A DNA stretch of 64,000 nucleotides from assembly GCF_002080045.1 (NCBI RefSeq), contig NZ_MUIN01000015.1:157260-221259 (forward strand), given 5' to 3'. The notes beneath the pieces are model-generated. The model saw nothing but the letters and a program-made list of their open reading frames with translations, was not told the DNA's origin and did no database searches. The DNA is from Pseudomonas sp. Bc-h. Lineage in GTDB: Bacteria; Pseudomonadota; Gammaproteobacteria; Pseudomonadales; Pseudomonadaceae. Shown in pieces: positions 8,543 through 15,683 of the stretch (positions are counted from its first letter, which is position 1; each line of letters opens with the position of its first letter). Both the position numbers and the translations under genes were made by a program.

Positions 8543-8653
8543 CTCGCTACCTCCTGTAGCCCTCCGTTCGTCGCGGGAATAAATCCGTGCTGGTTTTTCC
8601 TGGTCACGAGTCTATCCTTACCGGTCAGTACAGTTAGATTCAAGGACCGTCCC

Positions 8654-9232
8654 ATGCCCACGACGCGAGACTTCACCGCCAACCATCAAAAGCTGATCGA
8701 CGCTGCCTCCGCGCTGTTTTTCCGTGACGGCATCAACGCCACCGGGATCGCGGCCGTGGCCGAATTCGCCGGAATGTCGAAGATGACGCTGTACGCGCAC
8801 TTCGCGTCCAAGGACGAGCTGATCGTGGCGTTTCTCGACAAGCGCAATGAGCGCTGGGAAGCGGCAGTGCAGCAGTCTATGGCGGCCAGCGAAGCGCCAG
8901 CCGACAAGTTGTTGGGCCTGTTCGATCTGCACCGCCAGTGGCTACGTGAAGGCGGGTTGCGTGGGTGCCCGTACGTGAACTCGGCGGCGGAGTTTCCGGA
9001 CCGTGCTCATCCAGTGCGCCTGGCGGTGGATCGACACAAGCGTGGCGTGAAACAGCACCTGTTGGACCTCGCCGAAATGGCCGGACTCTCCGATCTGCAG
9101 ACGCTGGTCACTCGATTGTTCCTGCTGTTGGAAGGGGCGTTTCTCACCGGCGCTCTGGAAAACGATGACAGCGTCTTTCTGGTGGCGCGGGGTTTGGCCG
9201 CTGAGCTGATTCAGGCGGCGCAACCTGCGTAA
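8654..9232 (+). CDS. TetR-family transcriptional regulator
   Basis: The N-terminal helix-turn-helix is clear: LFFRDGINATGIAAVAEFAG then MSKMTLYAHFASKDELIVAF. The remaining residues to 192 form the ligand and dimer domain, with the LREGGLRGCPYVN turn seen in many TetR proteins near transporters. AAGGA precedes the ATG. It is followed after 39 bases by an MFS transporter gene on the same strand, so it probably represses that gene or its own operon. The inducing compound is unknown. Confidence 0.92.
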   Translation: MPTTRDFTANHQKLIDAASALFFRDGINATGIAAVAEFAGMSKMTLYAHFASKDELIVAFLDKRNERWEAAVQQSMAASEAPADKLLGLFDLHRQWLREGGLRGCPYVNSAAEFPDRAHPVRLAVDRHKRGVKQHLLDLAEMAGLSDLQTLVTRLFLLLEGAFLTGALENDDSVFLVARGLAAELIQAAQPA

Positions 9233-9271
9233 CGCCTGTTCTTTTCTCACCTTCAAGAAAGGAAGCGGACG

Positions 9272-10495
9272 ATGCGTATCAATATTCTGATTGTGGTGCT
9301 GCTGACCGGCCTGGTGGCCGCGACCTTCGGTTTCGGGATCTACCTTTTCGCGCAACTGGTGCCGGATATGCGCGCCAGCCTGGGATTCGACATTTCCTAT
9401 GTCGGCACCATCACCGCGTCAGGGCAGTTCGGCTTTCTGGTCTGTGCGCTGCTGGCGGCCTGGCTCACGCCTCGGGTCGGTGGGGGCTGGGTGATTTTCG
9501 GCTCCGGTGCCGTCTGTGCGGTAGCGCTGCTGCTGATTCCGCTGACCCACAACATCGTGCTGATCGGCGCGCTGCTGACCGTGTTGGCGGGCACTGCCGC
9601 GACTGTATTCGTGCCGATGGTCGATGTGATTTCCCGCGTCGTTGCCTACCAGTATCGCGGCATGGCCATGGGGCTGGTGTCCAGCGGGACCAGTTATGGC
9701 GTGTTCATCAACAGCCTGCTGGTGCCTTTGTATGCGCCCCGGGGCGAGTGGCCCATGGTGTGGTGGATCGTTGGATTGATTACCGTCGTATTGTCAGTCG
9801 CAGTGATGGTGGTATTCAGCCGTGCACGGTTGTTCGAGAGAAATACAGATGCGGCCGAACAGCGTGAATCCGAGGCTGGCATGGGCAAGAAGGCATTGAT
9901 GCAGCCTTGGGTGCTGACGGTCTGGACCATGAACTTTCTGCTCGGCTTCTCGACCTTTCCTTTCCAGAATTACCTGTCGTCCTACCTGCGCACGGAGCTG
10001 AATTTCGGCGTGGCCTACACCGCGCAGATTTGGGCCAGCATCGGTTTTGTCGGCATGTTCGCCGGCCTCGCCGTGGGCTGGCTGTCCGATCGCACTGGCC
10101 TGCGAGCGGCGATGCTGTTGGTGTATGCCTGTGTGGCGGGGGCAGCGTTGATTTTCGTCGTGCATCCGGTCGGTTACTGGCCACTGCTGGCGGGTGTTCT
10201 GTTTGCCGTGGCGTTCTATCCGATCTTCGGACTGATTCCGGCATACGTCTCGAAGATGGCCAGCAGTGCGGCGCTGGCGGTGACCATCTTCGGGGTCGCC
10301 AACATCCTGCAGGGCGTCGGCGGCATGATCGGCAATTTCTGTGCGGGCGTGCTGGCGAGCTTCGACGGCTCATTCGTTGGCGTGTACGTTGCCATCGGCC
10401 TCATCGCGGTTTTGCTGGCGATGCTCACACTTCGTTTGCCAAGAGAGGGCGCCGAGGTGCTTGAGGTCGGAGCGGTGCCTTGCGCGAACAACTGA
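9272..10495 (+). CDS. MFS transporter, YbfB/YjiJ-like
   Basis: The protein (407 aa) has twelve predicted membrane helices in two halves with a charged loop at about residues 185-205 (RNTDAAEQRESEAGMGKKAL). The first helix (INILIVVLLTGLVAATFGFG) and the YQYRGMAMGLVSSGTSYGVF stretch fit the YbfB/YjiJ branch of the major facilitator superfamily. WLSDRTGLRAAM is the helix 8-9 copy of the MFS loop signature. Substrate and direction cannot be read; an upstream TetR gene suggests induced efflux. AAGGAAG precedes the ATG. Confidence 0.9.
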   Translation: MRINILIVVLLTGLVAATFGFGIYLFAQLVPDMRASLGFDISYVGTITASGQFGFLVCALLAAWLTPRVGGGWVIFGSGAVCAVALLLIPLTHNIVLIGALLTVLAGTAATVFVPMVDVISRVVAYQYRGMAMGLVSSGTSYGVFINSLLVPLYAPRGEWPMVWWIVGLITVVLSVAVMVVFSRARLFERNTDAAEQRESEAGMGKKALMQPWVLTVWTMNFLLGFSTFPFQNYLSSYLRTELNFGVAYTAQIWASIGFVGMFAGLAVGWLSDRTGLRAAMLLVYACVAGAALIFVVHPVGYWPLLAGVLFAVAFYPIFGLIPAYVSKMASSAALAVTIFGVANILQGVGGMIGNFCAGVLASFDGSFVGVYVAIGLIAVLLAMLTLRLPREGAEVLEVGAVPCANN

Positions 10496-10599
10496 ATACG
10501 CAGCGAGTCTTCGCTTGTTCAAATAGACCAATCCCACGGAAAACAGGGACTATCATTGCTTGACCATTCCTCGCTCCGGCAGCGCTCAGGAGGTCAATC

Positions 10600-10893
10600 A
10601 TGATCAACGTGCGAACCGCCCACATGCTGGCGCATTACAAACAATGGGCGGACGAACAGATGTTTACCAGCGTCGCCTCGCTTCCCCCGGGCGAAGCGAC
10701 CAGGGAGCGGGTCACCGTGTTCAAGAACATGGTCGGCTGTCTCAATCATATCTACGTGGTCGACCGAATCTGGCAGGCGCATCTGGAAGGGCGCGAGCAC
10801 GAATTCAAGACGCGCTTTGAAGTGCCGTATCCCGAGGTGTTCGCTATATCGTTAATTTCGAATGCATCTAATGGTTTATTCACGGTGGGATAG
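10600..10893 (+). pseudogene. DinB-family protein, truncated at an insertion junction
   Basis: The first 75 or so residues (RTAHMLAHYKQWADEQMFTS and LNHIYVVDRIWQAHLEGREH) are a normal DinB/YfiT-like four-helix-bundle start, including the helix that carries the first metal-binding His. DinB proteins usually run to about 160-170 residues. Here the reading continues only into FAISLISNASNGLF, where the base composition turns AT-rich near 10840, then stops. The rest of the DinB fold, with its HxxxH metal ligands, is not seen downstream. I take this as a gene cut by insertion or deletion, and probably non-functional. Confidence 0.75.
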
Positions 10894-10932
10894 GCTTTGA
10901 TTAATAAGTCCAATTAACCGCTGAGGTGTGAA

Positions 10933-11178
10933 ATGACCAGGAATGAAATCGAAACTAAGATGCGCGAGATTGTGAGCACTCAGCTAGGGATAAATTCGGA
11001 AGAGATCGTATCAGAAGCAAGTTTCGTTGACGATTTAGATGCCGACTCACTGGGCTCAGTTGAGTTGGTTCTAAGTGTGCAAGAGGAGTTCGAGATTTCT
11101 GTCCCCGATGACGCCGTGTCTAAAATTATCACTTTCAAAGACGCGATAGACCTCATCGAAAAGCTTAGTGCTAAATGA
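10933..11178 (+). CDS. Orphan acyl carrier protein
   Basis: The 81-residue acidic protein has the acyl carrier fold: VDDLDADSLGSVELVLSVQE with Ser39 as the 4'-phosphopantetheine site, then EEFEISVPDDAV and KIITFKDAIDLI. It resembles AcpP but differs from the housekeeping copy (DSLG in place of DSLD). GAGG six bases before the ATG fits. Codon choice and base composition are clearly AT-richer than the neighbours, which suggests recent transfer. No synthase, thioesterase or transferase gene accompanies it, so its partner is unknown. Confidence 0.87.
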   Translation: MTRNEIETKMREIVSTQLGINSEEIVSEASFVDDLDADSLGSVELVLSVQEEFEISVPDDAVSKIITFKDAIDLIEKLSAK

Positions 11179-11228
11179 ACTCCTAGCAACAGAACTTTTT
11201 TCTCGAACCAGGGCGACCGGGGATGAGG

Positions 11229-11252
11229 CCGGCACCGAAACTTCGGGACCGG
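11229..11252. terminator. Hairpin downstream of the PhzF-like gene
   Basis: CCGGCACCGAA and TTCGGGACCGG form an interrupted inverted repeat just past the stop of the minus-strand PhzF-like gene and past the ACP gene on the plus strand. There is no clear T-tract; a bidirectional terminator is possible. Confidence 0.35.
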
Positions 11253-11266
11253 CATTCTACTGCTAC

Positions 11267-12103
11267 TTAAAGCGTCACACTCCCCGAAACGCACTTCTGC
11301 ACATCCCCACCCACCCAGATCCGCTCGCCAATCTGTTCGACACTGACCCGCCCGCGATGCCCCAGTACAGTACCCTGGCGAGCGGTGTATTTCCTCGGCG
11401 CAAGGCCCGCCGGAATCATCCATTGCGCGAGAGTGGCATTCAGGCTTCCTGTCACGGGATCTTCTGCGTTGAGGTCACCGGTCAGCGCGCGAACTTCGAA
11501 ATCGGCTTCGGCGTCAGGCCCGGTCCACGGTGCGACGATACCTACATTCAGGCCTTTGAGCGCGACGTAGTCCGGGCGGATGGCCAGGACTTCTTCACGG
11601 CTGGCCAGCATGACCGCGACCCAGCCCGGCCCATTGTCTGCCCACTGGCTGCCGACGATTTGCTCGGGCTTTACGCCCAACCCGGTGGCGAGGCGTTGCA
11701 GGATGTCGTGCTCAACCGGGCCGCTGCGCAACAGCGGCGGGGCAGCGAACGCCAGACGCGAGCCGTCGCGGCGGATACGTACCAGGCCCGCGCCGCATTC
11801 CTGAATCACTTCATCGGCTTTGGCGATGCCACCGTTGTCGAGCCAGACGAAGCAACTGCCCAGCGTCGGGTGGCCGGCGAAGGGTAGCTCGCGGGTAGTG
11901 GTGAAGATACGCACTCGGTAATCGGCGTCCGGGTGCTTGGGACTCAGCAGGAATGTGGTTTCACTGAGGTTGGTCCAGCGTGCGAAGGCGGCCATTTGTG
12001 CGTCGGACAAATCGTCGGCCCCGGTCACCACCGCGAGCGGATTACCTTCGGTTGCCGCGCTGGAAAATACATCGACCTGCTGGAACTTGAACGTCTGAGG
12101 CAT
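11267..12103 (-). CDS. PhzF-family isomerase-like protein
   Basis: The product (278 aa) has the diaminopimelate-epimerase-like double fold of the PhzF family. Landmarks are FKFQQVDVFSSAATEGNPLA at the start, NLSETTFLL with Glu48 in the place of the PhzF catalytic glutamate, RIFTTTRELPFAGHPTLGS, and near the end NAEDPVTGSLNATLAQWM. PhzF itself isomerises a phenazine precursor, but most family members lie outside phenazine clusters, as here, and have unknown substrates. AGGAGAG precedes the ATG. It stands alone on its strand. Confidence 0.9.
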   Translation of the reverse strand: MPQTFKFQQVDVFSSAATEGNPLAVVTGADDLSDAQMAAFARWTNLSETTFLLSPKHPDADYRVRIFTTTRELPFAGHPTLGSCFVWLDNGGIAKADEVIQECGAGLVRIRRDGSRLAFAAPPLLRSGPVEHDILQRLATGLGVKPEQIVGSQWADNGPGWVAVMLASREEVLAIRPDYVALKGLNVGIVAPWTGPDAEADFEVRALTGDLNAEDPVTGSLNATLAQWMIPAGLAPRKYTARQGTVLGHRGRVSVEQIGERIWVGGDVQKCVSGSVTL

Positions 12104-12230
12104 GGCTCTCTCCTGATTGTGCTGTAGGACGCAGCCACTCTAAGGAGGCGAAACAGCGCTGTATATGCACAGATCCCCGCTCATTCACGCTGAATGTGTG
12201 TGGTCGGAAGAGGCCATGTCTGGGTTGGGG

Positions 12231-12716
12231 TTACTGGGTTCTCAGCCAGGTCGAAATGTCGAACGACGGGCACGCCTTGATGAATTCATTGGGGGTGATT
12301 TTGCCGTCGCCATTTTTGTCGGGTGACAGGTCGCGATGGCCGAGAATGCGAGCGTTGGGATAGCGGGTTTGCAGTTGATCGAGCAGCTCTTTCAGAGCCT
12401 CGAATTGCGCCTGCGTGAAGTTGCTTTCCGGCTTGCCCGCCGCATTGATGCCGCCCACCAGGCAAATGCCGACAGATTGTGCGTTGTGCCCTTTGACGTG
12501 GGCGCCAATGGCGGTTTCCGGGCGACCGGTTTCCACCTCGCCGTTGCGGCGGATGACGTAGTGATAACCCACGGTGTCGAACCCGCGCTGACGATGCCAT
12601 TGGGTGACTTCCCGTACGCCGATGTCCTGGGTAGGGCGGGTGGCTGAACAGTGCACGACGAGGAATTCGGTGGTGGTGCGGTATTGCGGAACGTAAGTGG
12701 CTGTTGTCGCGTTCAT
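12231..12716 (-). CDS. N-acetylmuramoyl-L-alanine amidase, T7-lysozyme type
   Basis: The protein (161 aa) is a single Amidase_2 domain. FLVVHCSATRPTQDIGV carries the first zinc His, RGFDTVGYHYVIRRNGEVE is the substrate strand with the Tyr, and RILGHRDLSPDKNGDG then ACPSFD carry the later zinc ligands (His, Cys). It cuts the bond between muramic acid and L-Ala in peptidoglycan. No signal peptide is seen, so export would need a holin or lysis. That and the small size point to phage or pyocin ancestry, but no phage gene surrounds it. AAGGAC precedes the ATG. Confidence 0.9.
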   Translation of the reverse strand: MNATTATYVPQYRTTTEFLVVHCSATRPTQDIGVREVTQWHRQRGFDTVGYHYVIRRNGEVETGRPETAIGAHVKGHNAQSVGICLVGGINAAGKPESNFTQAQFEALKELLDQLQTRYPNARILGHRDLSPDKNGDGKITPNEFIKACPSFDISTWLRTQ

Positions 12717-12832
12717 GGTGTTGCGTCCTTGCAGGATGAGTTGAGTCCTGAAAGGAATATAAAAGGGTGCAACGGGTCAACGCGGCAAGCGTTGCAGAAC
12801 GTCTCGGCGACGCTCTGCAATGCTCATTTTAC

Positions 12833-14542
12833 TCAGGCAGGGAAATGCAGTGCGTTGGTCAGATCGCCCATTGGCGCCTGGCCGCGCGCCACCATGGCAT
12901 TGTCGCGTTCGACGATGCCATCGAGTTTTTCCAGGCCATGCACGCGGGTGATCAGGCGCAGGATCGAGGCCGTGTCGTAGACGGTGTGGTCTACCGTGCC
13001 CTTGCGCGCGAACGGCGAGATGACGATGGCCGGAATGCGTGTGCCCGGCCCCCAGCGATCGCCTTTTGGCGGCGCCACGTGGTCCCACCAGCCACCGTTC
13101 TCGTCGACGGTCACCACGATCACCATGTTTTTCCATTGCGGGCTGTTGCGCAGAACCTTCACAGCGCGGTCGATGTGGCGATCCCCGGCAGCGACGTCGG
13201 CGTAACCGGCGTGCATGTTCAGGTTGCCCTGGGGTTTGTAGAAGGTCACCGCAGGCAGCTTGCCCGCTTCAGCGTCGGCGAGGAATTTGTTGGTCGCCGA
13301 TTCATCGCCCAGGCCGCCGTCGCGCAGGTGCTTGTTACGCTCGGCAGGGTTTTCCGGGCCAAGGCGCTTGAAGTAGTTCAGCGGCTGGTGGTGGTACTGA
13401 AAGTTCGGAATCTTGGGAATGCCCGCCGAGTCCTTGTAGGCGTCCAGCGTCACCTGCCAGGCGCCCGAGTACCAGGCCCAGTCGACGTTCTTCTTCGACA
13501 GCTTGTCGCCGATGTGGTCGTGGGTCTGCGGCACCAGTACGTTGGCCAGGTTCGGTTGTGAATAGTCGGGGTTGTCCTTGTCGCGCAACCAGGTCGGCCA
13601 GTAGGGCGGGGCCATGGTGTTGACCGCGTAGCCATCCGGGGTCAGCAGGCTGGGGCCGAATTGGGGTGGACCCGTCATGGCGCTGGCCGGGGATTTCTCC
13701 AGCGGCTTGAGACGAGTCTCCAGTGGGTCGTCGCTTTCCAGCGTGGCAATTTGCGATTTGGCGGGTGAATTGACCGCGTCGGGATAGAACGGCACTTTGG
13801 CCGACACCAGATACTGGTGATTGAGGAACGAGCCGCCGAAAGCCCCCTGGAAGAAGTTGTCGCAGAGCACGAACTCTTTGGCGACGTCCCACAGGCGCAG
13901 GGAATATTGGGCTTGGCCGTAATGGCCCATGGTCAGGCTGCCCGAGTCAGCCCAGGCGACGAAACCGTCGTTCTTGCCGCCGTTGATCTGCATCTGGTTC
14001 TGGTAGAACACGTGCCACAGATCGCGGGTCACGACACTCAGCGGCAGGTCTTCTCCGCTTGGGCCTTTGAGGGCGTACGGCGCATTGGGCAGGTTTTCCT
14101 GGTATTGCACGCCGGTGGCGTAGGTCACGCCGTCGACGTTTTGCGGGCCGACCTGGCAGATGCCACCCCAACATTGCGGCAGGTTTTCCAACACTTTGCC
14201 GTCACGATCACGCTGGCGATAATTTTCTGGCTTGACTGCCGACAGGGGTTTTTCCACTCCGGGGAAGTTGGCGAACAGGTTGTTGAAACTGCGGTTCTCG
14301 CCGTAAATCACCACGATGGTCTTGACGTTGTCCTGCAGCGCCACGTCCAGTTCCGGACCGCTGAGGGTGGTTTCAAGGGCGGTGGGCTGGCCGCCACCTG
14401 CCGACTCGCTGGCGGCGACCACGCTGCTTAACGTCGCGCCCGCGCCAAGCACGGCAACGCCACCGAGGAAGCGGCGACGGCTGGAATCAGTAGGTGAATC
14501 GGTGGAGTTCTCGTTGGCGGGATTTTGTTTTTTGTCGCTCAT
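12833..14542 (-). CDS. Tat-exported phosphoesterase (acid phosphatase / phospholipase C-like family)
   Basis: The N-terminus has a twin-arginine signal (DSSRRRFLGGVAVLGAGATL), so the protein is exported folded. The mature part belongs to the phosphoesterase family of AcpA and bacterial phospholipases C: VVIYGENRSFNNLF (Glu-Asn metal site at the first strand), HMLGHMGQ-like DSGSLTMGHYGQAQY, and VVTVDENGGWWDHVAPPKGD with the second metal site, then GTRIPAIVISPFA. It probably releases phosphate from organic esters in the periplasm or outside. AGGAG five bases before the ATG at 14542 fixes the start; the GTG three bases upstream is less likely. It stands alone. Confidence 0.88.
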   Translation of the reverse strand: MSDKKQNPANENSTDSPTDSSRRRFLGGVAVLGAGATLSSVVAASESAGGGQPTALETTLSGPELDVALQDNVKTIVVIYGENRSFNNLFANFPGVEKPLSAVKPENYRQRDRDGKVLENLPQCWGGICQVGPQNVDGVTYATGVQYQENLPNAPYALKGPSGEDLPLSVVTRDLWHVFYQNQMQINGGKNDGFVAWADSGSLTMGHYGQAQYSLRLWDVAKEFVLCDNFFQGAFGGSFLNHQYLVSAKVPFYPDAVNSPAKSQIATLESDDPLETRLKPLEKSPASAMTGPPQFGPSLLTPDGYAVNTMAPPYWPTWLRDKDNPDYSQPNLANVLVPQTHDHIGDKLSKKNVDWAWYSGAWQVTLDAYKDSAGIPKIPNFQYHHQPLNYFKRLGPENPAERNKHLRDGGLGDESATNKFLADAEAGKLPAVTFYKPQGNLNMHAGYADVAAGDRHIDRAVKVLRNSPQWKNMVIVVTVDENGGWWDHVAPPKGDRWGPGTRIPAIVISPFARKGTVDHTVYDTASILRLITRVHGLEKLDGIVERDNAMVARGQAPMGDLTNALHFPA

Positions 14543-14669
14543 CACGGCTCCTGCTGCGGGATTTGAGGTGTTACTAATTATGTCGACGGAGCCTAATCTC
14601 GCAATGTGACATTAATGCGACAGTCGTAAACGCCTGTGCCAGAGCCTTTTCCGGATAGTTCGTAGATCC

Positions 14670-14740
14670 CTGTAGCCGTCCTGCTTGTCGGCGCAATGGC
14701 GTTAGAAACCGCAACCGCCGGCAAGCCGTGCCGCTACGGG
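14670..14740. repeat. REP-like palindromic pair
   Basis: CTGTAGCCGTCCTGCTTGTC and, in the opposite sense, CGGCAAGCCGTGCCGCTACG form an imperfect inverted pair with a middle of about 20 bases. Similar units occur at 20190 in this window, so it is a dispersed palindromic repeat of a second type, distinct from the GTGGGAGGGAGC type. It lies in the gap before the phosphoesterase gene. Confidence 0.6.
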
Positions 14741-14756
14741 TCGCACTTTTCTGGTT

Positions 14757-15530
14757 TCAAGGCTGTGCCGCAGGCCCATCGGGTGGCAGCCCGGACACCG
14801 TGTTGTAACGACTCATGATCCGGTCTATCTCGCCAGACATGCGCATGCGCAGCAAAATCCGCATCAGCTTCTGTGCGGGGATCTGCGTGTCATTGCGCAC
14901 GATGCACCCCACCGGCTGCTCGTCGATCACCGCCACGCCGCGCAGTTGCTGGTCTTCAGGCAGGTTGCGGTTGAACCAGTCCAGCGACCATTGATTGCCC
15001 ACGGCATAACGATAACGGTGGATTTGCAGCTTCTGCAGAACCTGAACTTCGCTGCGCGCGTCATCCCGGCGCAGACGATGACTGTCGAAAGCCGATTGAA
15101 GGGTGGGGTAGGCGTAACCGAGCACCGTGCCAATGGTTTCGCCGGTCAGGGTCTCCGGCGCTCTGGGGGTGGCATTCTCGGGCGTACTGATCAGCAGATC
15201 GCGCTGGATCAACAGCGGCAGGCTCCAAGTGTAGTCTCCGGACAGGTTGGGCATCCACGACTGCGCCGCATAACAGCGCACGTCGATGGCGCCGCGTTCC
15301 AGCGTGCGTTGCACGCGCTGGATCGGCACCACGCGATATTCCGCCGACAGCTTCGCCTGCGCCGCCATGCTTTGCATGATGTCGAAGATAATCCCGCCGG
15401 TCGGCTGATGGTCATCGAGCTGCACCAGCGGCATCGACCAGGCATCGGCAATCGAGAATCGCAGCGGTGTGTCCTCGGCCCACACGGCCCCGCTCATCAG
15501 CAATAAAGCGCTCAGTGTCAGCAGACGCAT
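14757..15530 (-). CDS. Periplasmic amino-acid-type substrate-binding protein
   Basis: A signal peptide (MRLLTLSALLLMSGAVWAED) leads a 257-residue protein with the bilobal SBP_bac_3 pattern: FDIMQSMAAQAKLSAEYRVV, VQRTLERGAIDVRCYAAQSW, and YAVGNQWSLDWFNRNL. There are no permease or ATPase genes beside it and no membrane segment, so it is an orphan. Such lone proteins in pseudomonads may serve as sensors or feed a distant transporter. The ligand cannot be told from the sequence. The gene is divergent from dnaX. Confidence 0.83.
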   Translation of the reverse strand: MRLLTLSALLLMSGAVWAEDTPLRFSIADAWSMPLVQLDDHQPTGGIIFDIMQSMAAQAKLSAEYRVVPIQRVQRTLERGAIDVRCYAAQSWMPNLSGDYTWSLPLLIQRDLLISTPENATPRAPETLTGETIGTVLGYAYPTLQSAFDSHRLRRDDARSEVQVLQKLQIHRYRYAVGNQWSLDWFNRNLPEDQQLRGVAVIDEQPVGCIVRNDTQIPAQKLMRILLRMRMSGEIDRIMSRYNTVSGLPPDGPAAQP

Positions 15531-15683
15531 GAGGTCCCCCGGGTGAGCTGAAGTGCTATTGGGCAGTGCTGGCAGTCTAGCGGCAGATCGTTTATATGCG
15601 TGCGTTCATATTGCCCGGATGCAATTTTGCCCCCGCTCCGCTAGCATTAGCGGTCTTCCGCAACCCAGTCGCGACGGTTTTCA

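Noticed and set aside
8174..12716. Toxin-immunity pair formed by the Rap1a/Tai-like protein and the amidase
   Set aside because: They are about 3.7 kb apart with unrelated genes between, and the amidase is of the T7-lysozyme type, not the Tae type these immunity proteins bind.
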